Below are positions 7,753 to 16,379 of a stretch of 47,379 bases of DNA, in pieces. The DNA is taken from assembly GCA_031272085.1 (NCBI GenBank), contig JAISUN010000034.1, positions 1 through 47,379 on the forward strand, written 5' to 3'. Made by a program: the position numbers and the translations under genes. Under the pieces are notes generated by a model, which saw only the letters and a program-made list of their open reading frames with translations, was not told the origin of the DNA and ran no database searches. The stretch's first letter is position 1; each line of letters begins with the position of its first letter. This DNA is from Dysgonamonadaceae bacterium (GTDB taxonomy: Bacteria; Bacteroidota; Bacteroidia; Bacteroidales; Azobacteroidaceae).

Positions 7753-7785
7753 CAAAAATAAATTATCTTTAAAATTGGCTTAAAA

Positions 7786-8337
7786 ATGAAAAAGAAATGG
7801 ATTTGTACCGTTTGCGGGTACGTACACGAAGGGGACGAGGCTCCCGAAAAATGCCCTCAATGTGGTCAACCGAAGTCGAAATTCCAGGAAGTTGTTGAAG
7901 ATGGCACCCTGAAATTTGCCGACGAACACGTTATCGGCGTGGCAAAAGGCGTTGACCCTGTTATTGTAGAAGGCCTTCAAGCCCATTTTATGGGCGAAGC
8001 GACCGAAGTCGGGATGTACATTGCGATGAGCCGTCAGGCCGACCGCGAAGGATACCCCGAAATCGCCGAAGCCTTCAAACGTTACGCTTTTGAAGAAGCC
8101 GAACATTGCGCCAAATTTGCCGAACTGCTCGGCGAAGTCGTTTGGGACACAAAAACCAACGTCTATAAGCGTATGCTGGCCGAACAGGGCGCGTGCGAAG
8201 ACAAAAAACGCATCGCTACGCTGGCTAAACAGCAGAATCTCGACGCAATTCACGACACAGTTCACGAAATGTGTAAAGACGAAGCACGCCACGGCAAAGG
8301 CTTTGAAGGTTTATACAACCGCTATTTCAAAAAATAA
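7786..8337 (+). CDS. Reverse rubrerythrin (N-terminal rubredoxin domain)
   Basis: A 183-residue non-haem iron protein. Residues 1-35 form a rubredoxin-like domain with the Fe(SCys)4 ligands C7, C10, C23 and C26. Residues ~50-183 form the four-helix ferritin-like domain, with diiron-site motifs [17 protein letters not shown] and CKDEARHG. In classic rubrerythrin the rubredoxin domain is C-terminal; here the order is reversed. These enzymes reduce hydrogen peroxide to water in anaerobes, drawing electrons from NAD(P)H-linked donors. It follows perR in the same operon and has its own terminator at 8408-8437. Confidence 0.93.
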   Translation: MKKKWICTVCGYVHEGDEAPEKCPQCGQPKSKFQEVVEDGTLKFADEHVIGVAKGVDPVIVEGLQAHFMGEATEVGMYIAMSRQADREGYPEIAEAFKRYAFEEAEHCAKFAELLGEVVWDTKTNVYKRMLAEQGACEDKKRIATLAKQQNLDAIHDTVHEMCKDEARHGKGFEGLYNRYFKK

Positions 8338-8407
8338 AAAATTTACCAAAATTTTTTCATAGAGCGTGGATTGTCCGGAATTTGATATTTAGGCCAATCC
8401 TAAAAGA

Positions 8408-8437
8408 AAGCCCCGAAAGTTTTTGCCTTCGGGGCTT
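8408..8437. terminator. Terminator between rubrerythrin and the GH30 gene
   Basis: AAGCCCCGAA and its complement form a 10 bp stem around a 10 nt loop, followed by a T-rich run. It separates the convergent rubrerythrin and GH30 genes and may serve both. Confidence 0.85.
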
Positions 8438-8459
8438 CTTGATTTTAAAAATCAGGCGT

Positions 8460-9878
8460 TTAAAGCCGTATCGTATTGAATGATTGAGGTTTAAGTGTAA
8501 TTTTTACACTTTTTTCACCTGTCTTAATTATTTTGCTAACTTCTTCATCTTCGGCATTATAAATAATGAGAATATATTTTCCGTCGGGATTTTGGAAAGC
8601 CATCATATCAGTGAAATCGCCGCTTACTGGCAAATATTTTGCTCCCGGCAGGACGTAATGGCTGGCGTGTTTCAAGAGGTAATATTCGTAAGTATAGCGG
8701 TAAGTTCTTGCTACTGTGTCGATTACGACGAGCGAGTTTTGCGCCCATCCCCAGCGGCTCAAACCTCCGGCTTTCAGCGATATATTCCAGTAATCGTAAA
8801 CATTTGCGCCGTTGCCGAAATAATGTTTCATCAAATCCCACGAATAGACGCAGCCTTCCCAGTCGTTTTTGCCGTCGCCGCACTCCTGTTCGGTCTGATA
8901 AATCGCGAGTTCGGGATAATTTTTGTGAATTTCGGGAAGCGCCTCTTTTCCGGCCCACTGAAAACCAACTCCGGTAATGTATTTCCGGCATTCGGGGTCG
9001 TTCAAAACGCTATCTACCATTGCCGGATTGGGGCGTTCCATAGTTCCGAACATCACATCCACGCCGACAGACTGCATTTCGGGGCCGAGATATTTGCCTA
9101 TAAATTCTATCAGGCCGGGGATTTTCCAAGTGCAACTCGGAAAGGGCTGGCAGGAATTGAACTCGTTTTGAGGCATAACCATCGAAATTTTTATCCCTTC
9201 GGCGCCGTAAGCCTCGACAAACTTCTTGAAATACAGGGCGTAAGCCTTAAAATAAGCATCTTCCTGAATGAACATATTCATCCCCTCGGCACGCAACTGT
9301 TCGGGCTGAATGTCGTTGGTAAAACGCTGGTCGAAAAAGTCGCTCAATGTTGCGCAGGCGTAATGCCCGTTATCTTTCATCCAGAGCGGCGGACTCCAAG
9401 GCGAAGCCCACAATTTGAGGGCGGGATTGTAGTGTTGAGCCGCTTTTATAAACGGAATCAGCGTTTCGCGGTCGTTGTCGATGCTGAATGTTTCCATTCC
9501 GAAATCGCCGCGTATTTCGTCGTAAGAATACCAGTCGCGGGCAAAATCGTTGGCGGCAATCGGCAGCCGGCAAACCGTCAAATTGGCGCCTGCGCCGGGG
9601 GCAAAAAGTTCGTGCATCACAAATCCGCGGTCGTAATCGCTAATCAGGCCGAGCGAAGTCCAGCCGAGTTCGTTGAAACAGGCTCCAAAACCTTCGACAG
9701 TTTGTTGCGGAGCGTCTATTTCGACAGTTGCATCGGGCTTTTCGCCGGCAACAAATTCTATTTTTCCGGCGTCCTGTTTTTGCCATAACTCGTCGGGAGT
9801 GGTAGCAACCCATTCGGCTTTTTTGCCGCAAGCCGATAAAATCATTAGTACACAGACACTTAAAAGAAGTTTTTTCAT
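8460..9878 (-). CDS. GH30 family glycosidase lipoprotein
   Basis: A 472-residue protein with a signal peptide and lipobox (MILSA|C at about residue 17), so likely a periplasmic or surface lipoprotein. The GH30 TIM barrel is recognised by GFGACFNELGW near the N-terminus, RLPIAANDFA, LKLWASPWSPPLWMK, the acid/base E239 in MPQNEF and the nucleophile E330 in YQTEQECG. A short beta-domain follows (SHYVLPGAKYLPVSG). GH30 members cleave beta-linked glucose, glucosylceramide or related substrates; the closest resemblance is to the glucosylceramidase/beta-1,6-glucanase branch, but the substrate is not certain. It is the second gene of an operon, 19 bp after the GH97 gene. Confidence 0.9.
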   Translation of the reverse strand: MKKLLLSVCVLMILSACGKKAEWVATTPDELWQKQDAGKIEFVAGEKPDATVEIDAPQQTVEGFGACFNELGWTSLGLISDYDRGFVMHELFAPGAGANLTVCRLPIAANDFARDWYSYDEIRGDFGMETFSIDNDRETLIPFIKAAQHYNPALKLWASPWSPPLWMKDNGHYACATLSDFFDQRFTNDIQPEQLRAEGMNMFIQEDAYFKAYALYFKKFVEAYGAEGIKISMVMPQNEFNSCQPFPSCTWKIPGLIEFIGKYLGPEMQSVGVDVMFGTMERPNPAMVDSVLNDPECRKYITGVGFQWAGKEALPEIHKNYPELAIYQTEQECGDGKNDWEGCVYSWDLMKHYFGNGANVYDYWNISLKAGGLSRWGWAQNSLVVIDTVARTYRYTYEYYLLKHASHYVLPGAKYLPVSGDFTDMMAFQNPDGKYILIIYNAEDEEVSKIIKTGEKSVKITLKPQSFNTIRL

Positions 9879-9897
9879 ATTTTTTTTTAATTAAAGA

Positions 9898-11898
9898 TTA
9901 TTTTTTCTTGATTTTAATGACCCAGCCGCCGCCCGAAGCCATTTCTATTTTCAATTTGCGGTCGGACGGAATGGTTATGTTTTCGACGTGATAATCGCGG
10001 GCTGCGCGGTCGGCATTCGCTCCGTCGCGGAAAATCACAGCCTCGAAATCGCCTTTGCCGAGAAATGACAGGTCGAGTTCCAAACTGCGCGGAGTCCAGT
10101 TGGTAAGCGAGCCTGCGTACCACGTATCGCCTTTCCGGCGGGCTATTGTAACATATTCGCCGACTTTTCCGTTCAGGGCGACAGTTTCGTCCCAAACGGT
10201 CGGGATTTCGGCGATAAACCGGGTACATTCCGGCTCGGCCATATAGTTTGAAGGATTGTCGCACAGCATATTAAGCGGCGATTCAAAAATCACGTATTCG
10301 GCCAACTGGCGGCAGCGAGTTCCCTGGCTCATCGGCTCGTTGTAAACGGCGCGGTAATTGCCTTTCGTTGCGTTCTTCATCGCGCCTTGCGTGTAATCGA
10401 ACGGTCCGGCGGCCATACGGATAAAGGGTATCGTTACGTCGTAAGTTACCTGGTCGGCTTTGGCGTCCCATTTCATCTGTTCGAGGCCGTAAACTCCCTC
10501 AAAATTAATGACATTGGGATAGGTGCGCTGCAAGCCGGTAGGTTTGTAAGCCCCGTGAAAATCGACTAACAAATGATATTTTGCGGCAATTCGGGCAACT
10601 TCGGCGTAAAATTCCACAATCGGCTGGTCGTCGCGGTCCATAAAATCAACTTTAAAACCTTTGATTCCCATTTCGGAATAATGGCGGCAAACACCCTCTA
10701 TATCGCGGTTTATAGCCCAATAACCTGCCCAGAGAATCAGGCTCACGTTTTTAGATTTTGCGTAATCGACAAGTTCCTGCAAGTTGATTTCCGGCACGAT
10801 TTGAAACAGGTCGGCTTTCAGGTTTACAGCCCAGCCCTCGTCGAGGATAACATACTCGATTCCCTCTTTGGATGCGAAATCTATGTAATATTTATAGGTG
10901 TCGTTATTCACGCCCGATTTGAAATCCACGTTGTAGATATTCCAGTCGTTCCACCAGTCCCAGGCCACTTTCCCGGGCTTTATCCACGAGAAATCGGCTT
11001 TTTCAGGATTCGGGGATGCCAAACGATAGACCATATCGCTGTTAGTCAAGTCTTTATCTTCTGTGGCAACTATTATTACACGCCACGGAAAATTAGTTTT
11101 TCCGTTTGCTTTGGCAATATACGATTCGCGGCTCTTGACCAAGCCTTGAAGCATATTATGCCCGCCCTGAACAATGTCTTTCGGATAGGGCGCAAACACG
11201 CCTTTCAGACTGTTAGCCGCATCGCCCTTGTAAAGGAACATTCCGGGATAATGCAGCAAATCGGCCTCGGTAATGCAAATTTTCCGGCCGCCTTCGCCTT
11301 CAACCAAAACCGGCGCAAAAGCAAGGCGTTTTTCGTCGAAAGTCGAGAGCGGAATATGGGCGTAAGTATTTTCAAACGAGTTGGAAAACTGCTGTTCAAG
11401 CGTTTTGTTCGAGGCGTTTACGTAAGGAATGTAAGCCTTGTTGTCGGCCGGAAAATTGAATGAGGCTTCTTCATCGGCCACTTCAAACGGCGTTTTCAAG
11501 GTTGAAACGAATCGCCACGAAAGCCCGTCGTCGTAAGCGCGGAAAAGCAATTGAAAACCTTCCTTGAAAGCGAGCGTAAGTTCGTTGTAGTGATTGCTGA
11601 TTGTATTTTTCTTATACACAGCGGCTTGAATCGTTTCGTTTGTTTCGCGTATCAAACTGCTTTTCAGATGCGGATTTTTCCCGAACGAAACGCCGTTTGC
11701 CAGCGTCATAGAAACGGGCGAGGCTTCAAGCAGCACAACTCCTTCGTGTTTAACGGAATACGTGATATTTTTATCAACTGCAACCGAAACCGTCAGTTTG
11801 CCGTCAGGCGACGGCAAAACAAAAGATTTTTCGGCATAAATACCTGAACTGTAAGCGATTGCTATCGCAAAAAGAATAAAAAAGCGGACTATTTTCAT
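9898..11898 (-). CDS. GH97 family alpha-glycosidase, probably retaining alpha-galactosidase type
   Basis: A 666-residue secreted enzyme with a signal peptide (cleavage near SSGIYA). The N-terminal beta-sandwich includes LPSPDGKLTVSV. The catalytic barrel carries VAWDWWNDWNIY, YVILDEGWA, SLILWAGYW, GFKVDFMDRDDQ and NFEGVYGLEQ, all typical of GH97. In this family the retaining branch (for example BtGH97b alpha-galactosidase) uses an aspartate where SusB-type inverting enzymes have glycine. The KVDFMDRD segment with a following glutamate (INFEG) fits the retaining branch, though I cannot align it exactly. It is the first gene of a two-gene operon with the GH30 gene, so the pair may act on one mixed alpha/beta glycan. 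Confidence 0.9.
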   Translation of the reverse strand: MKIVRFFILFAIAIAYSSGIYAEKSFVLPSPDGKLTVSVAVDKNITYSVKHEGVVLLEASPVSMTLANGVSFGKNPHLKSSLIRETNETIQAAVYKKNTISNHYNELTLAFKEGFQLLFRAYDDGLSWRFVSTLKTPFEVADEEASFNFPADNKAYIPYVNASNKTLEQQFSNSFENTYAHIPLSTFDEKRLAFAPVLVEGEGGRKICITEADLLHYPGMFLYKGDAANSLKGVFAPYPKDIVQGGHNMLQGLVKSRESYIAKANGKTNFPWRVIIVATEDKDLTNSDMVYRLASPNPEKADFSWIKPGKVAWDWWNDWNIYNVDFKSGVNNDTYKYYIDFASKEGIEYVILDEGWAVNLKADLFQIVPEINLQELVDYAKSKNVSLILWAGYWAINRDIEGVCRHYSEMGIKGFKVDFMDRDDQPIVEFYAEVARIAAKYHLLVDFHGAYKPTGLQRTYPNVINFEGVYGLEQMKWDAKADQVTYDVTIPFIRMAAGPFDYTQGAMKNATKGNYRAVYNEPMSQGTRCRQLAEYVIFESPLNMLCDNPSNYMAEPECTRFIAEIPTVWDETVALNGKVGEYVTIARRKGDTWYAGSLTNWTPRSLELDLSFLGKGDFEAVIFRDGANADRAARDYHVENITIPSDRKLKIEMASGGGWVIKIKKK

Positions 11899-11920
11899 AT
11901 AAATTTAAATTATTTTCAGG

Positions 11921-11951
11921 CAAATTTACACGAAAATTTTGGATTATCCAA
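11921..11951 (-). promoter_or_regulatory. Promoter of the GH97-GH30 operon
   Basis: On the minus strand TTG (11949-11951), a 20 bp spacer and TAAATTTG (11921-11928). Transcription would begin near 11917, 19 nt before the GH97 start codon. Confidence 0.7.
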
Positions 11952-12021
11952 TAAACGGGGGTAAAAAGTCATAAAATGCGCCGTTTATCGACAGGATACG
12001 GAAGCGTATTCATAACACAGG

Positions 12022-13836
12022 TTACATTCTGTCCGGAACTTCGATTCCAAGCAGGGCGAAGCCGGTTTTGACAACTTTTCCGACATTTTCGGACAGAATC
12101 AGGCGGAAATTCCGCAAATCGGGATTATCTTCCTTCAAAATCGGGAAATCGTGGTAAAACTGGTTGTATTCCTTTACCAAATCGTAAACATAATTGGCTA
12201 TCAGGGCGGGGCTGAAACTTGCCGCCGCTTCGCCGACTGCTGCCGGAAATTCGGAAAGAAGTTGGATTATGGCGGTTTCTTTTTCGGACAGATTTACCCC
12301 CCTGCTCCCTAAAAGGGGAGTTCCGGCAGCACGCCCATCCGAAATAACACCCCCTTTAAGGGCTTGGGGGGTACCGGCTTTCCGCAACACCGATTGGATG
12401 CGGGCGTAAGTGTATTGCACAAAAGGCCCGGTATTGCCGTTAAAATCAATGGATTCCTTGGGATTGAAGACCATGTTTTTGCGGGGGTCGACTTTCAGGA
12501 TGAAATATTTCAGGGCGCCAAGGCCTACTATTCGCGCTACATTAGTGGCTTCTTCGGCGGTGCAACCGTCGAGTTTGCCAAGTTCTTCCGAAGTTTCGCG
12601 GGCAGTCTGAATCATTTCCTCTATCAGGTCGTCGGCGTCAACGACGGTGCCTTCGCGCGATTTCATCTTGCCTTCGGGCAGTTCCACCATTCCGTAGGAA
12701 AAATGCACGAGGCCTTTGCCGAAAGCAAATCCGAGTTTATCGAGCAGCAGGGACAAAACCTGAAAGTGGTAATTCTGCTCATTACCAACCACATACACCA
12801 TTTTATCTATCGGATAATCGTTGAAACGGAGTTTGGCTGTCCCAATGTCCTGCGTCATATAGACAGATGTGCCGTCGGAGCGAAGCAGCAGTTTCTCGTC
12901 GAGGCCGTCGGCCGTGAGGTCAGCCCATACCGAGCCGTCGTCTTTGCGATAAAAAATGCCCTTTTCGAGGCCTTCAAGCACTTTTTCCTTGCCTTCGAGA
13001 TAGGTTTCCGATTCGTAATAAATCTTGTCGAAGTCCACGCCCAGAGCCTTGTACGTCTCGTCGAAGCCTGCATAAACCCAGGAATTCATTGTTTTCCAGA
13101 GTTCTACGGTTTCTGCGTCGCCGGCTTCCCATTTGCGGAGCATCTCGCGGGCTTCTGCCATAAGGGGTGAATTTTCTTCGGCTTCTTCGCGGCTCATTCC
13201 ATTTTCCTGTAAATAAGCGAGTTCGCGTTTATATTCCTTGTCAAATAAAACGTAGTAATCGCCAATCAGATGGTCGCCTTTTTTGCCCGAAGACCGGGGC
13301 GTTTCGCCGTTTCCCCATTTTTTCCAGGCCAGCATCGACTTGCAGATATGGATTCCGCGGTCGTTCACGATATTTGTTTTGACAACTCGGTTTCCTACGG
13401 CTTTCATTATTTCCGAAAGGCTGAATCCCAGCAGGTTGTTGCGGATATGGCCGAGGTGCAGGGGTTTATTGGTGTTGGGCGACGAATATTCAATCATAAC
13501 GAGGGGCGAATCGGGCTTGGCGGCCGTGGTTCCGTAATGTTCGTCGCTGTTTATTTCTTCGAGCGTTTCGAGCCAGTACGAGGCGCCGAGTGTCAGGTTC
13601 AGAAAGCCCTTTATTACATTGTAATCCTCTATTTCAGAGATATTTGCTTTTAGCGCTTCGCCGATTTCGTTTGCCGTTTGTTCCGGATTTTTGCGGGAAA
13701 GTTTGAGCAGGGGAAAAACCACGAGGGTCAGATTCCCTGCAAATTCCTTTTTAGTCTTCTGCAACTGAACGAGTTCCGGGGCGACTTCGCCGTACAGACG
13801 CGAGATTGCGTCATGAATAGATTTTTGGATGTCCAT
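12022..13836 (-). CDS. argS: Arginyl-tRNA synthetase
   Basis: A 604-residue class I aminoacyl-tRNA synthetase that charges tRNA-Arg. The HIGH-like motif is HLGH in SSPNTNKPLHLGHIRNNL and the KMSKS-like motif is GKMKSREGTVVD. The C-terminal DALR anticodon-binding domain ends with KTGFALLGIEVPDRM. The start at 13836 (MDIQKSIHDA) is chosen because the longer frame begins upstream of the promoter; an ATG at 13845 is an alternative. About residues 489-513, at the edge of the anticodon-binding domain, are encoded by a 75 bp palindromic element (12297-12371) inserted in frame. These residues are rich in Gly and Ala (GTPQALKGGV, AAGTPLLGSRG) and lie where the protein probably has a surface loop. Confidence 0.96.
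   Translation of the reverse strand: MDIQKSIHDAISRLYGEVAPELVQLQKTKKEFAGNLTLVVFPLLKLSRKNPEQTANEIGEALKANISEIEDYNVIKGFLNLTLGASYWLETLEEINSDEHYGTTAAKPDSPLVMIEYSSPNTNKPLHLGHIRNNLLGFSLSEIMKAVGNRVVKTNIVNDRGIHICKSMLAWKKWGNGETPRSSGKKGDHLIGDYYVLFDKEYKRELAYLQENGMSREEAEENSPLMAEAREMLRKWEAGDAETVELWKTMNSWVYAGFDETYKALGVDFDKIYYESETYLEGKEKVLEGLEKGIFYRKDDGSVWADLTADGLDEKLLLRSDGTSVYMTQDIGTAKLRFNDYPIDKMVYVVGNEQNYHFQVLSLLLDKLGFAFGKGLVHFSYGMVELPEGKMKSREGTVVDADDLIEEMIQTARETSEELGKLDGCTAEEATNVARIVGLGALKYFILKVDPRKNMVFNPKESIDFNGNTGPFVQYTYARIQSVLRKAGTPQALKGGVISDGRAAGTPLLGSRGVNLSEKETAIIQLLSEFPAAVGEAAASFSPALIANYVYDLVKEYNQFYHDFPILKEDNPDLRNFRLILSENVGKVVKTGFALLGIEVPDRM
12297..12371. repeat. 75 bp palindromic element inserted in frame in argS
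   Basis: Two outward-facing 24 bp ends (12297-12320 and 12348-12371) are imperfect inverted repeats of each other, both beginning with six C's and carrying a smaller CCCTnnAAGGGG-type palindrome. They flank 27 bp of unrelated sequence. The length is exactly 25 codons, so argS stays in frame. The C-rich/G-rich design matches small dispersed palindromic repeats found between genes in many Bacteroidota. A related half-unit is at 47198-47212. Confidence 0.8.
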
Positions 13837-13857
13837 TTTTATCATCAATTTTGGCTG

Positions 13858-13888
13858 CAAAATTAATAAAAAAAAAGAGGCACGCAAA
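13858..13888 (-). promoter_or_regulatory. Promoter of argS, overlapping the HU terminator
   Basis: On the minus strand TTTG (13885-13888), a 19 bp spacer and TAATTTTG (13858-13865). The -33 element lies in the loop of the HU terminator hairpin. The implied transcript start near 13854 lies upstream of both candidate argS starts and downstream of the longer frame's ATG. Confidence 0.7.
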
Positions 13889-13904
13889 ACAGCGCACCTC
13901 TTTT
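13873..13904. terminator. Terminator of the HU gene
   Basis: AAAAGAGG (13873-13880) and CCTCTTTT (13897-13904) form a stem closed by further partial pairing, with T-rich ends on both strands. It lies 15 bp past the HU stop codon. Confidence 0.8.
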
Positions 13905-13919
13905 CAAAAGAATTTGGAG

Positions 13920-14189
13920 TTACTTTTTGAGTACCAAATCTGCTCCCGGTTTGAATTTAACCACTTTTTTAGCGGCAATTTTAATCGGTTTTTTGGTTTG
14001 AGGATTAACACCCGTGCGGGCCTTCTTCTCAACTACCTGATAGGTTCCGAAACCTACCAAAGTAACTTTACCACCTTTTTTCAGTTCCTTTGTAACTGCT
14101 GTTAAGAAACCGTTCAGCGCTTTTTTAGAATCAACTTTGCTTAAACCTGATTCCTTAGCGATTGCGTCAATAAGATCTGTCTTGTTCAT
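13920..14189 (-). CDS. hup: HU-family DNA-binding protein
   Basis: An 89-residue histone-like protein of standard size that bends and compacts DNA as a dimer. The start MNKTDLIDAIAKESGLSKVD and the core VTLVGFGTYQVVEKKARTG are typical, as is the DNA-binding beta-arm region GVNPQTKKPIKI. It has its own strong promoter at 14248-14278 and its own terminator. The 60 nt AT-rich leader is longer than most in the window. Confidence 0.95.
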   Translation of the reverse strand: MNKTDLIDAIAKESGLSKVDSKKALNGFLTAVTKELKKGGKVTLVGFGTYQVVEKKARTGVNPQTKKPIKIAAKKVVKFKPGADLVLKK

Positions 14190-14247
14190 AAATAAAAACT
14201 GTTTAATTAATACAAAAAATAAAATAAATACATCGTTAATGTGGCTT

Positions 14248-14278
14248 CAAATTTAATCTACTTTATTCATTCCACAAA
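14248..14278 (-). promoter_or_regulatory. Promoter of the HU gene
   Basis: On the minus strand TTTG (14275-14278), a 19 bp spacer and TAAATTTG (14248-14255): a near-perfect consensus, as expected for an abundant protein. Confidence 0.8.
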
Positions 14279-14415
14279 ATTTTTTTTCATTTTTTTTAAA
14301 AATAATCGAAAATTTGTCTTTTTCCGTAAAGTTTTTGCCGTTTTTTCGCGTTTATGAGGTTAAATTCAAGCCCTTTTATAAAACAAAATTTGGAGAAATC
14401 AACTGCGGAATTTCA

Positions 14416-16242
14416 TCATTTTTCCGTCCGAAGATACTGCAAAATATCCGTCAAATTATTTTGTTTTATTCCTTCAAGCACGCAACGCGCTATTTCGTAG
14501 CCGCCGTAAGAATTGAAATGCGTGTCGTCTTTCAAATCTTGCGTCTGTCCGGGCCAAGTTCCGGCCTTATAATGCACAAAAGCCTTTACGGAAGCCTTTT
14601 CGCCCCATTTTTCGTACAGCGTTTTCGTCATATTGTGAAGGTCGATAAGCGGAACGTTCTCGTCGCGGGCAAGTTTCCTGATTGCGTCGGGATAATCTTC
14701 GTGAGTATTTAGGATTTTGCCGTTTCCGTCAAATTTCCGCCGCTGGACGGGCGTCAGCAAAACCGGATTCAGTCCGCGTTTCCGGGCTTCGACAATAAAT
14801 TTCCGCATATCGTCGGTAAAGGAAGTCCACGCGCCTATGCCTTCGCCTTTCTGTTTCTGGTCGTTATGCCCAAATTCCACAAAAATATAATCGCCCGCTT
14901 TGGCCTGCGTGAGCAGTTTTTCGAGCCTTCCGGCTGAAATAAATCCCCGCGCCGATTCGCCCGATTCGGCATAATTGGCGAAAGCCAGTCCCTGTCCGAA
15001 AAAGCGGGTAATCATCTGCCCCCAGCCGCACCAAGGGAGGCTGTCCTGGTCAACTACGGTCGAATTGCCGCAAATAAAGACTGTGAGCGCATTTTCGGCA
15101 GGCCGGATTCTGACGCTCTCGACCGAAGGATTTTTCCCTGAAAATTCGAGATTCAGGCTGTCGTCCCAGTTTAACTTGTTGTTTTCGCGGCGATTAAGCC
15201 TTACATCCTTGAAGGGCGAAATATGCCTGTTCCTTATATTGAGGGTAATTGTCTGCTCCGAAGTTTTGCCCGCTTTCGTCTTTATTTTGTCGAAGAAAAG
15301 CCGGCGCGATTCCGCCCTGACAGCGGTTTCGGACGATTTTTTCGAGCCGCCGAGGACAAGAGTTACATCGTAATTCCCTTCGGGAAAAGGTTCCGAAAAA
15401 ACTATGACGTCGCCGGTTTCATTGCTCAAATCGTAAGTTTTATCGAGCAAATACTTTTTTAAATCACAATCATTCAATTCTTTAACTCCCTCAACCACTT
15501 TTGCCGCGTTCAGTTTTGCGCCGGCGAGCGAAGTGTGGGTATGGTCGCCGAAATAGTAGGCAGAATCAATGACTTGCGCTCCGTAACGCTCAATTATTTT
15601 GTCAAGCGCAGAAGCCGATTTTTCGTTCAGGTCGATAAACGGAACATTTTCCGATTCAGCCGTTTGCCTCGCCCAACCGCCGTAATTATCGGCATTACGG
15701 GTAATTTTTCCGTCTTTAATATTGTTTCGCGGAATTGGTGAAACGATTATCGGCGTTGCGCCTTTTGCCTTAATATCAGCCACATAGCGGCGCAGATACC
15801 AGCCGAAAGAATAAACCGTTTCGTGTTTTCCGTTTAAAAGATTGTCAATTTCGACAGATTCATCGCCGATGCCTTTTATGGTGCCGCGGGCGCGGGCGGT
15901 GTCGTTTATCGGGCTGCTGTCGTTATGCCCGAACTGAATCATCACAAAGTCGCCACTGTTCAGAGTTTTCAACACGTTATCCCAAAGGCCTTCCGAAATA
16001 TAGGTGCGGCTGCTGCGGCCGCCTCTGGCTGCGTTAATCACTTCTATTTCAGCGGTATCGAAATAGCAGGCTATTTGGTCGCCCCAGCCCCACTGTCCAT
16101 TTCGGCCGTCGCCGGAGCCGTTTTTGACCGTCGAATCGCCAATGAACACAAGTTTGGGCTTGCCCGCAGGTTGGCCGGCAAAACCCGAAAGCAGCGCTAA
16201 CAGTATTATTAAGGCTGCAAAAATGTTGTTTCCCGTTTTCAT
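14416..16242 (-). CDS. Tandem SGNH esterase, rhamnogalacturonan acetylesterase (CE12) type
   Basis: A 608-residue secreted protein with a signal peptide (IILLALLSGFAGQ). It contains two CE12-like SGNH hydrolase domains. The first has FIGDSTV (nucleophile S37), the oxyanion motif FGHND and DHTHTSLAGAK. The second, after a beta-rich linker of about 110 residues, has FICGNSTVVDQ, FVEFGHND and DDTHFNSYGGYE. In the second domain GDS is changed to GNS, but the serine is kept. CE12 enzymes remove acetyl groups from rhamnogalacturonan, so the protein probably helps degrade acetylated pectin. The start at 16242 is chosen because the -7 box at 16259-16266 lies downstream of the longer frame's ATG. No pectinase gene is adjacent. 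Confidence 0.87.
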   Translation of the reverse strand: MKTGNNIFAALIILLALLSGFAGQPAGKPKLVFIGDSTVKNGSGDGRNGQWGWGDQIACYFDTAEIEVINAARGGRSSRTYISEGLWDNVLKTLNSGDFVMIQFGHNDSSPINDTARARGTIKGIGDESVEIDNLLNGKHETVYSFGWYLRRYVADIKAKGATPIIVSPIPRNNIKDGKITRNADNYGGWARQTAESENVPFIDLNEKSASALDKIIERYGAQVIDSAYYFGDHTHTSLAGAKLNAAKVVEGVKELNDCDLKKYLLDKTYDLSNETGDVIVFSEPFPEGNYDVTLVLGGSKKSSETAVRAESRRLFFDKIKTKAGKTSEQTITLNIRNRHISPFKDVRLNRRENNKLNWDDSLNLEFSGKNPSVESVRIRPAENALTVFICGNSTVVDQDSLPWCGWGQMITRFFGQGLAFANYAESGESARGFISAGRLEKLLTQAKAGDYIFVEFGHNDQKQKGEGIGAWTSFTDDMRKFIVEARKRGLNPVLLTPVQRRKFDGNGKILNTHEDYPDAIRKLARDENVPLIDLHNMTKTLYEKWGEKASVKAFVHYKAGTWPGQTQDLKDDTHFNSYGGYEIARCVLEGIKQNNLTDILQYLRTEK

Positions 16243-16258
16243 AAATACAATTTTTCTG

Positions 16259-16266
16259 CAAAAATA
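16259..16266 (-). promoter_or_regulatory. Candidate -7 box for the CE12 gene
   Basis: The minus strand reads TATTTTTG, giving a start near 16255 and a 13 nt leader. Only a T-run is present at the -33 position. Confidence 0.5.
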
Positions 16267-16317
16267 CGCCATAATCGGTATTAAAAAAATGGATTTATGA
16301 TTAAAATATATGGAAAA

Positions 16318-16349
16318 TTGTACAAATAGAGAAAAAAAATATATCTTTG
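16318..16349 (+). promoter_or_regulatory. Promoter of the cls-glycosyltransferase operon
   Basis: TTG at 16318-16320, a 21 bp spacer and TATCTTTG at 16342-16349; transcript start near 16353, 27 nt before the ATG. Confidence 0.7.
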
Positions 16350-16379
16350 CAGGTCAGAATCAAATATTAGGGTTTCAAG

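Noticed and set aside
8484..9788. 434-codon open frame on the plus strand
   Set aside because: It is antisense to the GH30 gene, which has intact catalytic motifs; the translated product has no coherent fold or family features.
10573..11463. 296-codon open frame on the plus strand
   Set aside because: It is antisense to the GH97 gene, with Phe/Val-rich shadow composition and no motif.
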